Below are positions 1 through 10,539 of a stretch of DNA of 64,000 nt, in pieces. How positions within the stretch are numbered: the first letter of the stretch is position 1; every line of letters starts with the position of its first letter. The stretch is taken from contig JAWNZC010000232.1 of the NCBI GenBank assembly GCA_035771165.1, positions 1,790,001 to 1,854,000 on the forward strand, given 5' to 3'. The position numbers and the translations under genes are program-made. The stretch comes from Paragorgia papillata. Its lineage: Eukaryota; Cnidaria; Anthozoa; Scleralcyonacea; Coralliidae. The notes below the pieces were generated by a model. The model worked only from the letters and a program-made list of their open reading frames with translations, was not told the origin of the DNA and searched no databases.

Positions 1-186
1 AGAAACCGGAAGTCCTAGTTTCTAGGACATACGGGACTTTACAACGTCAAAACATGGATCAAATTATCCCAGTAAACCCGCCATGGAAGAAGATGGCCAA
101 TAAGCGCTTTGTAGGAATACGTCTTGTACGTATGTTTTGACTTTGTAAAGTCCCGTACGTCCTAGAATCTAGGACTTCCGGTTTCT
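1..186. mobile_element. Short palindromic MITE
   Basis: Bases 1-57 are the near-perfect reverse complement of 128-186 (outer ends AGAAACCGGAAGTCC and GGACTTCCGGTTTCT). The short loop has no coding capacity. The element may extend left of the window, so no target duplication can be judged. Confidence 0.75.
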
Positions 187-312
187 GTGTCTCCAGAGCG
201 CTTTGACTTCTCGTGCGGCCGCGCTAAGAGAATCGAAGGGCTCTGGAGACGAGAATGCATTACACTACTGCTATTATATGAATGTATTTATGTATGTATA
301 TACTTGTATATA
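187..312. other. Unassigned spacer
   Basis: Short unique spacer between two MITEs. It ends in a TATATA-rich stretch. No gene or RNA signal seen. Confidence 0.4.
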
Positions 313-315
313 TAA

Positions 316-695
316 AGCCCTAATCAAACGAGAATGCAAGTCATCGCAAGTTAGCTTACGATGCCTTGCGATGCCACCAGTCAAACGTTGGCACAAGTCG
401 TCGCAAGTTCTGCACTTCCGCTATTTCCCACGCCTTTTCGCTAGTTCTCATGGTAGTTTCTATGGCGACGGAGCAGGAAAGACTTGCATCGACTTGTGTT
501 TTGTGTTCAAACGTTTCGCAAGCCTTCGCAAGCCTTCGCAAGCCCTCGCAAGTTGAAGAAAACTTCCGATGAAAGTTGAACAAGATCAAATTAGTCGCAA
601 GCTAACGCAAGTCATCGCAAGCTGGCAATCAAACGGGACACAAGCAAGCACAAGCTAAAACTTGCGATGACTTGCGTTCTCGTTTGATTAGGGCT
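316..695. mobile_element. MITE with TAA target duplication
   Basis: The ends AGCCCTAATCAAACGAGAA and its reverse complement define a 380 bp element. TAA directly flanks both ends (313-315 and 696-698), the TWA duplication typical of PIF/Harbinger-type elements. The interior is dominated by the motif TCGCAAG in both orientations, including a short tandem run near 510-555. No transposase is encoded. Confidence 0.7.
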
Positions 696-835
696 TAATG
701 TAGTGTGTACATAGTTTGTTGAAATGCTTATTGCTTTTATTGCCAAAATAATCTGTTATCTTTTACAGTGAAACCGGATGCAATTAGCAAGTTGCTAAAA
801 ATTCGCATTTTAGACATCGAACTTCACATAATATG

Positions 836-1016
836 AAGTTCTTATTCAAAGTCACCACCAGTCAAAGAGACCATCTCATTTACATAACAAACAAATTGAA
901 ATATCTTGAAAACGCAGAAAGATACGAAAAAGTTGTCAAAGATCTTCTATTACAATTTTATGAGTTCTTTCAAATTAGACAAACTTAATTTGTAATGCTA
1001 ATACCCTTTAAATAGT
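836..1016. mobile_element. Single arm of a dispersed MITE
   Basis: This stretch matches about 19391-19555 closely (shared core GAGACCATCTCATTTACAT through the AATTTTATGAGTTC region). It is therefore a solo arm or truncated copy of the inverted-repeat MITE at 19092-19560. No coding potential. Confidence 0.65.
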
Positions 1017-1317
1017 TTTTATTTTGATAAGATGTATGTGGTGACGAAAAAACCTTTTGATAGTTCCTCACAACATTTTCCATATTATATTTGAAAGTGA
1101 ACAACCTGATGAGTTCTGACACAAAGTGAAACAGTCAGAAATGTGTTGTATTTGAACTAGTTTTTTAATGACATTTTATGACCTTCAGTGTTCTTAAAAA
1201 TCACCCCTCAGAATGCAGGAAATGGCATTTCAGAGACTCTTCATTTCAAAAATTTGGTAAGCAGGTGTGGGTGAGTGTGTGTCAGTGGGCGAGTATCTGT
1301 AGGTGTGTAGGTGAGTC

Positions 1318-2380
1318 AAGGGAGCACGCCAGACTGACCTGTGTGTCTTCTTCTTTGTTCGGAGTTCCTTCAATACAGCCATTTTGAATAATGCGGTATA
1401 TATCATTAGCGTATCGCAGGCGCGGGTTACGGGACCGAAGGAAACCCGAGGCCCGAGCGTTTACGAGGGCGGAGAAAGGAGGGAAGAAAAAAGGAGGGAA
1501 GTGAAACAACCGTCACGTGAAGGAGTATTGACCAATGGCGATGCGTTATTTGGGTTTTGAAATCTAGCTAGGCTCGTAGCCCTTGATCTGTCAACAATCA
1601 ATTAGGTTGTTCACGCGAGGTAAGTTTAACAAACGTTTATAAGTTGCCAGCAGTTACAACCCATGACCCAACCGTCCCAGCGTTTCTGATATTCCTCAAT
1701 TCCTGTCTAGTAAACACTATTAAAACATAATCGCTAGCCAACAGCGAACCACTTGCAAAGACAGAGTCAGAGAAACAAAATACTGTTCGAATGCTGTATT
1801 TAAATTACATCGTCCAAGTACACGTCGTAAAATTGTAATATTATTTAATTTACTCACATATCAACTGAAATCCGCCTTCGATCTACTGATAGTAATAGTT
1901 TGTTTATGTACTGCCGAAACATAGAACGTAGATGTCTCACTTTCGAGCGATTGGAGCCAAGGCCCTTTAATATAAAGTCAAAATGTTAGACATTACGTTT
2001 CATGTTTCGGCAGTACACCAACCTTGCTATATTTCGACTTGCATTTCAACACTGACCTCGCAGCAGGCTGCTTTTATTTCACTATTTCATTTTGGATGGA
2101 TAGTGACATCATACATGTATATCGACCATAATTAGAAATGTTCCTAGCAACGGTCAACCAGCATCATCTTACAAAATCTCTGGCGTTTCACTCCCCTTCT
2201 ATTTATCTTCCTTCCGACCGTTATTTAATTTTCGGAACGCGCTCGGGTTTCCTTCGGCCCCGTAACCCGCGCCTGCGATACGCTAATGATATATACCGCA
2301 TTATTCAAAATGGCTGAATATAAATGAAGGAACTCCGAACAAAGAAGAAGAAACACAGGTCAGTCTGGCGTGCTCTCTTG
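1318..2380. mobile_element. DNA transposon remnant with 150 bp inverted ends
   Basis: Bases 1318-1470 (AAGGGAGCACGCCAGACTGA onward) are inverted at about 2233-2380, with some divergence. The roughly 760 bp between has no long ORF. No transposase motif was seen, so this is a non-autonomous element. A clean target duplication could not be fixed by eye. Confidence 0.65.
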
Positions 2381-2725
2381 GGCGAGTCAGTCACTTACAG
2401 ATTTAGGATAGCTGTTGTATCTTGCAGGCTTTGCTTACATCTCAACTTTACCACTTTTTCGTTCTTTACTCTTAACCTAAAACATTATTAGTATTTCTCT
2501 AACACACCATAACCATTAAAACACCACACCATTCAATTTAAATTGAAATCATTTGAAAACTAAATCATTTGCAGTCACTAAGTTCAAATGTGACACTTCC
2601 TGCCTCGAGTTTGAATATACGACAAGCAATCGGTTTCCCTGTTCGCGAATCGGATGTCACTTCAAACTCAACTGGATCTAGGAATGAAAAGAAAGAATTT
2701 ATTAATAAAAAGTTAAAAACACTTA

Positions 2726-3869
2726 GTCCCTGTCTACATGAAGCGGATTGAGTGTTCAAATCAAATCTCGCATGTTGTTTCTACTTGTTGTGTTTACATG
2801 AAGAAGATTGAAAGTTTTCGATCTGATCGAAACGAATGGCTGAAGTCAATCCACGCAGTGGAGTGGATTAACTTGAGATTCAAGCAAGGATCGACTTGAA
2901 TGTCTCCAATCTGATTCACCTGAACACAGTTTGACTTGAAAATGAGTTGATACGCATGAGTGAAGTTGGTGCGTGTCGTGCTAAATGGCAGATATTGAGG
3001 GAAGCACAGAAAATAGTGTTCCAAAACTGAAAACAATGTTCCAAGCAGATCGGATTCTCCATGTAAACATGTGCCCCGATTGACTTCACTCGCGTTTTTC
3101 GATCCGATTGGACTGTCCAGTGCTGGAAAATGTCCGGAAACTTTTTTGTAAAAGTTTTTCGCAGGAAATGTTTTGTATCTTGCAGGAAATATTTGTCAGT
3201 TTTTTTAATCCAAGTCAAAGTTTAAAGATAAATTTCCTATTCTTCAAAAAATCGAAAAGCGTCACGGTCACACAATCACACAATTTTGATGGGCATCACC
3301 CTTTGATCGAATATCGAGTTTCATATTCGATGACTCATCTTTCTATATTCTTGCCAAACCCATCGGCGATTTGTAAACAATTCGAAAGTGTTTTGAAGGT
3401 TTATTACATGACCTTAACCTGTCTAAGTTTCGTATATCCTTGCGCAAATGACGCAACGATTTGTTTTAGAAAACAATGAAATATTTATCATTTCAGTATA
3501 GTGTTGCTGTTGCAGGTTGCAGCTGTCATTGTGCATTTGCAAGAATGCAAGCTGCTTTTATCTTATTCAACTGTTTCAGCATTTCGATTTTTGACGCTAG
3601 TACTTGTATTACGTAGTATTCAATTGAAAAGTTCGCTATTTCAAAGTATGTATAGATACCACAATACCACATTCAGATAAATTATGGCTTTGAGATATAA
3701 ACTTGCAAGTCTGGTGATATCACAACTTATAAAAAAAATAAAAAATTCTATCAGGCAGGAAATCGTTAATTTAGTTTAGCAGGAAATATTTATTTGTGGA
3801 TTTTGCTGGCAGGAAGAAAAATGCTTTATCTAGGACTGGCACTGGCAATCCTCTTCATGTAAACAGGGC
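2726..3869. mobile_element. MITE with TTA target duplication
   Basis: The left end GTCCCTGTCTACATGAAG and right end CTTCATGTAAACAGGGC are inverted. TTA lies immediately outside both ends (2723-2725, 3870-3872), as in PIF/Harbinger-type insertions. The interior is AT-rich without a transposase. Confidence 0.65.
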
Positions 3870-4248
3870 TTAAATTTGATGGTGATTGGCTTTAGTGTAT
3901 ATACTAAAAGATGATTCTGTCATGATCTGTAGTTCTTACAAGCTTTTTTTCTATGCTTTGTTAGGTTTTAATAAGACATGTAATATATCAAACACGAGGA
4001 GGAGTGTTTCATCAGGATATCCAAACACCGAGACGTTTGTTGAAAACCGAGGCGAAGCCGAGGTTTTTGAACAAACTTCGAGTATTTTAAGAGAAAATCA
4101 AGATGAAAGTTTGCTTAATTTATGTAATTTCTTCCTCCGATATCCAAACCACCGACACGGTACAGATTTCTTTCGTGTTTTCTTCATGAATTATTATATA
4201 TGCAATGTTCTTTGAGCTGTTTATTACACAGAAAGATTTCTGAGGTCA

Positions 4249-5001
4249 TGTCCACACTAATCCAGTAGGGACTTTAAGATTCAGACAACGGATTACGGCT
4301 ACGGTAGAAAGTTTAACAGTGGTATTAAATGATGGTGCATTTATACATTCAAATTTGAAAATACATAATCGCACGGACTCGCCTTGTTCTTAAATTCTTG
4401 AAGAGATACACTTGTTCAATCTATGTTAGTCGCGAGAGTAATGTTAAGCTTTCCCAAGGCTTCTGTAGCGACTCAGGTTTCGCGTTGTCTTTACAACGTC
4501 AAAATGCTTTTTCTACGTTGTTAACAGAGCTACGACGGCATGAAAATTACTCTTGCGACCGTCATTTGCAAAAGCTCTTTGTATATGACATAAAATTCTA
4601 TTGTTCAAAGACGTTGCCGTAGTCCTTAGTCGTTGTGTTTTCTTAACGTCCCTAATATTTTCAAACGGAATCAAAACGTATCAAAAGTTTCCCGTCCACA
4701 CTATCGTTTTTGTATTGTTTTCACCATTTAGTAAAATGCTAAAAAGATCTACAGGGGTATGAATGAATAGTTCTAGCTGACAGACTGAAACCAAGATAAC
4801 ATAATCGTGACATCGTCGTTTTCCAAAAGCTTCGTTTTTGCCGTCCACACTGGTGCAGAAAAACGGCGTCTTCGGGTGTCCACTCTGGAGAGCGTTTTCG
4901 AAAATCTCCATTTTTGGTCACTGAAGACGCTGGATTAGTGTGGAGGAAAGGCCTAACCCTACCAAAAAGTCTCTCAACTTCGAAAACGGATTAGTGTGGA
5001 C
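4249..5001. mobile_element. MITE with GTCCACACTAATCC ends
   Basis: Inverted ends GTCCACACTAATCC (4250) and GGATTAGTGTGGAC (4988), with an extra internal copy near 4930. No transposase is seen, and the length suits a non-autonomous element. Confidence 0.55.
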
Positions 5002-5629
5002 CCCACTGATCTCAATAAAACTGGATGGGGCACGAGGCCGGATTTAGCGTGCCAGTTGTATGATGACGTGACCATTACCCAAGATGGCCGCCACTAAAGC
5101 TCATAAGCTTTCGTAGATTGAAAACAGACAAAAAGAGTTATTTTAAGAAGATTTAAACGAATGTAAGGACACAAGAAGTACTTAATAAGGTTTAAGACGC
5201 TAATTTCTTGAATTTGTTTCTGTTACTGAGCTGTAAAACCTTTAAATTTCGTTGTTTTTCTTCAGTGCCGACAACGAAGAAATTTCACGATAATATAAAC
5301 TGAAAAACAGACTATAAAATCTACGAAGAATTCAATTCCAAATCTTAAATTGTACCTTTAATGGTAATCTTAATGCCTTAACAATATCTCGTGTTGCGTA
5401 CTTGCCATATTTTGGCTGTATTTGTTGTTAAACAGTGAAAACTAAACGAACCGGCATCTGTTGTTTGCCACAGAGTAATTAATATTCCTACCCTCGGATA
5501 ATCTGACCGTGCTGACGTCAAGATTGCTTATGCTAGTCAACTTTGGGATTGGGAACAAGTTCTAAGGCCGCAATGCGTCATATGTTCGACTACGTAAGAT
5601 GGCGGCGACTGGCACGAAATGTTTGACTG
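5002..5629. other. AT-rich spacer with no recognisable gene
   Basis: Only short ORFs in all frames. I see no splice-flanked conserved segment, tRNA box or repeat pair here. Confidence 0.4.
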
Positions 5630-5765
5630 CTGGCCATAGGGAATGGCCTATCCAGTTTATATTGAAATCAGTGACATGGCCTGAGTTCCCAATTGGGGCT
5701 CGAACCCACAACTTCGAAGACCATTTCTGTTGATAATTTACCTCCAACCTCGAGGTCATTCAGGT
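5630..5765 (-). mobile_element. Possible tRNA-derived SINE fragment
   Basis: On the minus strand, GGGTTCGAGCCCC at about 5694-5706 fits a Pol III B box and lies in a tRNA-like arm. The A box upstream is degenerate. A functional tRNA is not supported. Confidence 0.35.
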
Positions 5766-5923
5766 TTCCTTTGTACTGACTATAGTGGAAAAACACTCGA
5801 AGCTCTTGGTCAGCACACTCGATAAAACCATATGTTTGCTACAGAGAAAAAAACAATTAGCTAATTAACCCAATCTTGCTTAGGATGTCCCAGGGTTTCC
5901 TCATTGACGAGTAAGATCACTAC

Positions 5924-6344
5924 GCAATCTCGTTCCCAGAGCCCACGTTCCCCACCCGGGAAACGAGAGACTCTGGGATAATCCGTTTCAAATCACAGGA
6001 TTCTTGTTATTCCGGTTGAGGTACGCATGCGTAAATATCCGAGCGGAATCTGGATAGTATGTTCTCCTTGTTTGACTTTTCCCCCAAACAAGTCAATGGG
6101 GTTGCTGGCGAAGCTCGAATTACAGCATCTACACACATACGGCGAAGATATCGATCGCGGCAACGTCTTCACTGGAGTCTTGTCGTCCGACATCTTTGTT
6201 ATTTTGGTTTTATTAATTCTACTTCCGGTCACTTCAGACCAACTCATGCTCACTATTCAGCCAATAACGTGAAGATTTGAAATGGATTATCCCAGAGTCT
6301 CTCGTTTCTCGGGTGGGGAACGTGGGCTCTAAGAGCGAGATTGG
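5924..6344. mobile_element. MITE with 70 bp inverted ends
   Basis: CAATCTCGTTCCCAGAGCCC at the left end is inverted at the right end, and complementarity runs on through GGATTATCCCAGAGTC. The interior is non-coding. Confidence 0.65.
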
Positions 6345-6359
6345 ATCGCTACCCAACTT

Positions 6360-6826
6360 AGACCCCGTTTACACGATGCCGGTGCAATTTGAAAACGGAA
6401 CAAAATCATGCCGTTTATGCCTTGCGTTTACACGATACCGGCACAAAAATGACATGAAAACGGCACAAAATGAAGACGGGTTCCTTGACGGCATGAAATG
6501 AAAACGGAACACTAACCGGTATCGTGTAAACGCCCATGCCGTAACAGTTTGATGACGGTAATCACGATATATACGACCACAGTATTCGGGTCAGCAGTAT
6601 TCACAAAGTCTTCTCAATTCTCATTGGAAGAGAATAGTCCCATGCTAATCCGTAATTATATTATACCGGCACCGTGTAAACGCAAGACTTTTTGGCCTGT
6701 ATTTACACACCGGCATGATTTTGTTCCGTTTTCAAATTGTACCGGCACCGTGTAAACGCAAGACTTTTTCGCCTGTATTTACACACCGGCATGATTTTGT
6801 TCCGTTTTCAAATTGTACCGGCATCA
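6360..6826. mobile_element. Truncated MITE with internal tandem duplication
   Basis: The left end CCCCGTTTACACGATGCCGG has internal inverted partners (CCGGCACCGTGTAAACG). Two nearly identical units of about 76 bp lie at about 6668-6743 and 6744-6826. The expected outer right end is missing; the sequence passes directly into the next element at about 6827. Confidence 0.5.
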
Positions 6827-7195
6827 AACATAGGGATAACCCTACCCCCGAGATAACTCGGTGTTATTTTATTTCCATGTTAAAAAGTAAACCGTTCACA
6901 TGAGACCGAGATAACTCGGGGGATAGGGATAACTCGGTCGGAGCGATAGGATAACCCTAGCCCCCGAGTTATCCCTACCTCCATGTGAACGCTTTCACCC
7001 GAGTTATCTCGGGGGGTAGGGTCAACTTAGGCATGCGTATTTAAGCTGTTGCTCGGGATAACTCGGGGTGAAGCGTTCACATGAAGCTAGGGTTATCTCG
7101 GGGGCCAGGGACAACTCGGTAGTTGCGTTTTATCATGTGAAATAGGGTCAACTTTGACCCTAGCCCCCGAGTTATCCCTACCCCCCGAGATAACC
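6827..7195. mobile_element. Left part of an older MITE (outermost nesting level)
   Basis: The region is saturated with GAGATAACTCGGGGG, GTTCACATGAGACCGAG and their reverse complements. The matching outer piece, CGGTCTCATGTGAACAGCC, is found only at 17424-17442, beyond the two elements inserted into it. Confidence 0.5.
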
Positions 7196-7530
7196 CAGAG
7201 CCTGAAATAACGGCCGGCGGTCGGCTGTTTTCCGACCAAATTCCAGTTTTTCCGACCAAATGCTGAAATGATCGGAAATTTTGTCCGGACAAATTTTGAA
7301 AAAAAAAATAATCTGTTTTTTTAAATGATCGGGTCGGCGTTCAGCACAGTGAGTGCTATCTATAATCTTAGATTATCTATATTAGGCTTATATAGAGTAA
7401 TCAACTGGAATGAATACGGGCTCAATAATCAAGATGGCGGCGTGTAGTCGAGAAAATGTGAGGTGAGAGTAGATAACCCCCCCCCCCCCCATATAGCGGC
7501 ACAAAGGGATGCCGCCTCATTAAATATTCA

Positions 7531-7602
7531 GTGTGACGCCCGGTGTGACGTCCGGTGTGACGCCCGCTGTGATGCACGGTGTGATGCACGGTGTGACGCC
7601 GG
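7531..7602. repeat. GGTGTGACGCCC-type tandem repeat near the left terminus
   Basis: About six 11-12 bp units (GGTGTGACGCCC, GGTGTGACGTCC, GGTGTGATGCAC). The mirror copy is at about 17003-17075. Short tandem repeats close to the ends are common in Polinton inverted repeats. The array lies just upstream of the GRF gene and could affect its promoter. Confidence 0.7.
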
Positions 7603-7630
7603 AAGTAATTAGCAAACATAGAGTGGGTGA

Positions 7631-7636
7631 TATAAA
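7631..7636 (+). promoter_or_regulatory. Probable TATA box of the left-arm GRF gene
   Basis: TATAAA lies 58 bp upstream of the first in-frame ATG at 7694, which would give a short 5' leader. The mirror copy on the minus strand is at about 16970-16975. Assigned from motif and position only. Confidence 0.45.
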
Positions 7637-7693
7637 CCCAGGGTTACTTGAGTTGCTTCACTCGTGGCTCTGGTTAAGTACAACATCGTTACA

Positions 7694-8326
7694 ATGGAAT
7701 GTCTACATGGTGAATCTGCGTCTGTCTCAACAACAAGGAATGGCACCTTTTGGTTCTGTGGACAGAAACCTAGTTGTGAGTTCTTTTGCCCAGAAGAAGA
7801 TTGCTACATGTTTGGAAAAGCCGTAGCCTCCTTTCATGAAAGTGAATGTATACATCCAAGGTGCCATGGCCATGGACGACTAGCACAGATGCGAATGGTT
7901 AAAGATAAGATGAAGGAAAGTTACGGGAGACCATACTTTGTTTGCTCCGCACGAGGAAATCCCTGTTCGTTTTGGCAATGGGCTGATGTCTTCGAGGGTA
8001 TCAAACCAATATGTCGACATGGTCTGATTTGTCGTACTAGCAAAGTCAAGAAAGAAGGTCCTAATCAAGGTCGATTATTTTACTTGTGTCCCCACGAGAG
8101 AGAAAACTGCTGTGACTTTTTCGAATGGAAACCGGAAGAAGATCCCCTTGAACCATTTTCCACTGTTCTGTTTAGTATGCCACCATCTTACAGATATACA
8201 GTCAAAAAGACTGGAGAGACATTCACGAGCCATGAAACTGATCATAAGAAAGCCTACGAAGAGTACCTTTTTCAAAAGTCGGTAAATGACTTGACTATAG
8301 ACTTGGAAAAACTGAACATTTGCTGA
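7694..8326 (+). CDS. Triple GRF-type zinc finger protein (left arm)
   Basis: A 210 aa protein starting at the first ATG; the frame is open further upstream but without ATG. It has three successive Cys/His knuckles. Finger 1 uses C3, H5, C22, C28. Finger 2 uses C57, H60, C84, C91 and ends WQW (94-96). Finger 3 uses C107, H109, C132, C140, with a classic GPNQGRLFY stretch and CDFFEW end. GRF fingers bind single-stranded nucleic acid in topoisomerase III, NEIL3 and APE2; here a DNA-binding role in an element's replication or packaging is inferred. Residues about 153-210 form a tail with a KKAYEEYLF motif that recurs in the 148 aa protein at 10039. It is the outermost gene of the arm, reading inward. 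Both arm copies have the same length and no stop, so the gene is probably still under little decay. Confidence 0.85.
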   Translation: MECLHGESASVSTTRNGTFWFCGQKPSCEFFCPEEDCYMFGKAVASFHESECIHPRCHGHGRLAQMRMVKDKMKESYGRPYFVCSARGNPCSFWQWADVFEGIKPICRHGLICRTSKVKKEGPNQGRLFYLCPHERENCCDFFEWKPEEDPLEPFSTVLFSMPPSYRYTVKKTGETFTSHETDHKKAYEEYLFQKSVNDLTIDLEKLNIC

Positions 8327-8868
8327 ACATGTATAATTTTGTATTCTAATTATCTATCTAATAAATATATGTTTATACCTGACTTTTTTTTTTTTTTCGT
8401 GATTCATTTATCTCCAACTTTGGTTATAAATGTTGTGTTTTGTCTTATATAAGGCTAATAGTTGTTGAGCAATACGTTCCATTTTTTTGTTCGGAGGTAA
8501 ACCCTAGTTCATGAGCGAGGAAATTGTAGGAAGATAGAATGAGGAATCACTTCGAGAAGTCGTGAAAAGAACGATTTTAAGTGTCGAAATATGAACTAAA
8601 GGCAAAGCGATTTATTACTTTGAAAGCGTTGCTAGGTTAAATAATTCGTCGCTATGATTTAGTATGTTATAAGATTTTCGCACGTGCAGAACACAAAAGG
8701 GAAAAGTCATTAAAGTTACTAATGCCCAAAACATAACCAGATTTGCATATAAGTAGAATATTTAATTCATTTTAGGGGATGTCATGAGTTGTGTGTGGAT
8801 AACAAGGGGTATTAATGTGTGGGCATGTTCAGGCCAAAATATGATTAGCGGGGGCGTTACCATGGAGA
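8327..8868. other. Intergenic stretch of left arm
   Basis: Contains AATAAA at 8361 (polyadenylation candidate for the GRF gene) and a run of 14 T at 8384-8397. No ORF above 60 codons that I would support. The mirror is 15738-16278, where the run has 13 bases. Confidence 0.5.
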
Positions 8869-9081
8869 ATGTACAGCGTCGCGTCGTCTCATAAGGCAGA
8901 ATTCAAAGTATTCAGTTTAAAATATTTATTTCTTGGTCCAAAAAATCAAAGCATAGTCGAAAGTGTTATCGTATTTGAAGAAAACACAGTTAATCAACCT
9001 GTTGGAGACAGTCCTGTTGTTAGTTTGGCAAGCGAAGAGTGTGTAAATGATTCTAGCTTCCCCTTAACCGTAGCTGGATAG
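8869..9081 (+). CDS. Small hypothetical ORF, 70 aa (left arm)
   Basis: Starts with ATG in the sequence GAATGTAC. No family recognised. The segment GPKNQSIVESVIVFEENTV is mixed charged and hydrophobic, with no clear membrane span and no Cys/His pairs. An ATG seven bases upstream in another frame opens a short alternative frame. The mirror copy at 15525-15737 differs by one residue near the C terminus (Val to Leu). Could be the end of a spliced or decayed gene, or chance. Confidence 0.3.
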   Translation: MYSVASSHKAEFKVFSLKYLFLGPKNQSIVESVIVFEENTVNQPVGDSPVVSLASEECVNDSSFPLTVAG

Positions 9082-9202
9082 AGTAAATGATGTCAACAAT
9101 GAAGAAACCGTTCGGTAAGCTGTTCGAAAGATATTGAAACACTTTCTTTCAAAAGTTTGTATAAGCACTAATGTTTCTGTTTCGATTAAATGATTAACAT
9201 AT

Positions 9203-9436
9203 CTAAAACTGCTTAGTCTCTTCGTATAACATATCCTTTGACTGTTCGAATATCCACTGGATATAAGCCTCGGGAAATCGTACTAGCGTAGATTCTCTTC
9301 TTTTCCTTCTTTTCTCCAGTTGCATATTAGCATAAATTGTTAACCAATATGATATTTTATCGTTACGATAAGAGCACCGTTTTTCAAATGTCTGCTTTTC
9401 ATTCAGACACCAAGGCTCTATCACTTTGTGTTCACT
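9203..9436 (-). pseudogene. Downstream half of an interrupted small ORF (left arm)
   Basis: A 77-codon open stretch continuing in the same reading frame as the ORF at 9437-9613, separated from it only by a TAA codon. It has no ATG at its beginning (first open codons AGT, then GTG), so it is unlikely to be an independent gene. It is rich in basic residues (LEKRRKRRE) and ends ETKQF. Read together with the upstream part it would form one continuous frame of about 135 codons from the first ATG, interrupted once. The same stop is present in the right arm. Family not recognised. Confidence 0.45.
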
Positions 9437-9613
9437 TTATATGACCATTTTCTGTAGTGTCTTTCTTTTCTTTAGTTTTAAGAGTGTATATGCTCGAAGT
9501 AATTGTGTGTTTAAATCTTCGTCCCTGCGGTTTTCTATAAGCTGATGATCCCGTAGGTAAATTCGAAGGTTTATCGCTCGTCTCCATTCTTTATTTTCTT
9601 CTTCACTCATCAT
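9437..9613 (-). CDS. Small charged ORF, 58 aa, ends at shared TAA (left arm)
   Basis: From the first ATG (MMSEEENKEWRR) this is a 58 aa highly charged, probably helical protein. The frame is open 32 codons further upstream through a hydrophobic segment, but without ATG; an upstream exon is possible. It stops at TAA (9437-9439), after which the frame stays open for another 77 codons. Family unknown. Same structure in the right arm (14993-15169). Confidence 0.4.
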   Translation of the reverse strand: MMSEEENKEWRRAINLRIYLRDHQLIENRRDEDLNTQLLRAYTLLKLKKRKTLQKMVI

Positions 9614-9709
9614 GAAGAAAAACACCGCAACAACTAAACCTTTGTTGACAACAAGCAGTAACCATTGATTACTAATACTTAGATTGAGGAGATGTCTTCG
9701 AAAGTTCAA

Positions 9710-10038
9710 AATCGTTGTGTAAACACGGAACGGTTTGCCGTACTCGTAAAGTCAATCGAGAAGTCGCGAGTATGAGGAATTGAATCGAGAAACTGTAAGA
9801 GCTTAAGGTACAGACGAAATATTATTTGTCTATAGAATGGCTGAGTGTAATGTTTAAGTCCATGTACACTATTGGTGTTAATGACTCATTAGCAATTTAA
9901 ACAAAAGAACGTGTCTGCGCGAGTTTGGGCGACGTCAGAGCTTAGACAAAGAAATCCTAATTAATATGCTTATTCACGGCGTCGGTTTTCTCGGCGTATC
10001 ATTTGCTTGCTATTTGCTGTTGGAGTAAGACCGCAGAG
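9710..10038. other. Divergent promoter region of left arm
   Basis: Gap of about 430 bp between the minus-strand small ORF and the plus-strand Cys/His gene, so it probably holds two divergent promoters. An AT-rich ATTAATATG lies at about 9960. No clear TATA box. Mirror 14568-14896. Confidence 0.35.
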
Positions 10039-10485
10039 ATGGAGGGTTTATATGAAAAATTGTTTTCAATGTTCGAAGCTATTTACAATGAAACTTTGTG
10101 GGAAGAATATTCGAAGCTTTGTCATGAAAAATGCTACGGTTGTAGGACTAGCCATCCTAGTCAGAAACAACACAGTTGCCTAACAGATGATGAGCAATGG
10201 AGATCGTGCTACGAAGAGACCAGGACAAACGTCGACGAACGTATCTGGATAGAGTTCAACGAAGCGATGCAGGCGTTGAAATTACGAAACCAAACAGACA
10301 ATAATAAATACTCTCAAGACGCTACAGAGACAGTGGTTGTGCCGGTGGAAATTGACGACTCGCCAAATATTCTTTCTATATCTGTTCTGTTTAGCTGTCC
10401 ATTAAAGTATCTGTACCAAGTAAAAGACACTGGTGTAAAATTTACGAGTACGATAAAGAATCCTCTGGAGGCTTACGAGGAGTAA
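10039..10485 (+). CDS. Cys/His-rich HPSQ-motif protein with GRF-protein-like tail (left arm)
   Basis: A 148 aa protein from the first ATG (the frame is open upstream from a TTG). An N-terminal helical segment is followed by a metal-binding-like cluster: C28-x3-C32-x2-C35-x3-H39-P-S-Q-x2-H45-x-C47. The last 40 residues (LFSCPLKYLYQVKDTG ... EAYEE) match the tail of the GRF protein at 7694 (LFSMPPSYRYTVKKTG ... KAYEEYLFQKS). The TAA stop sits exactly where the GRF protein has Tyr, and the next 17 codons stay in frame and still resemble that tail. The stop is therefore probably a nonsense change, shared by both arms. Function unknown; the cluster suggests nucleic-acid or protein binding. Confidence 0.7.
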   Translation: MEGLYEKLFSMFEAIYNETLWEEYSKLCHEKCYGCRTSHPSQKQHSCLTDDEQWRSCYEETRTNVDERIWIEFNEAMQALKLRNQTDNNKYSQDATETVVVPVEIDDSPNILSISVLFSCPLKYLYQVKDTGVKFTSTIKNPLEAYEE

Positions 10486-10539
10486 CTTCTTGAAAAGTCT
10501 AGAAACTTAACGACGAAAAGCAATCTGAACTATATGTGA

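Noticed and set aside
9203..9424. Separate 73-codon gene
   Set aside because: It opens at GTG, has no ATG at its start, and is in frame with the preceding ORF across one TAA; better seen as its continuation.
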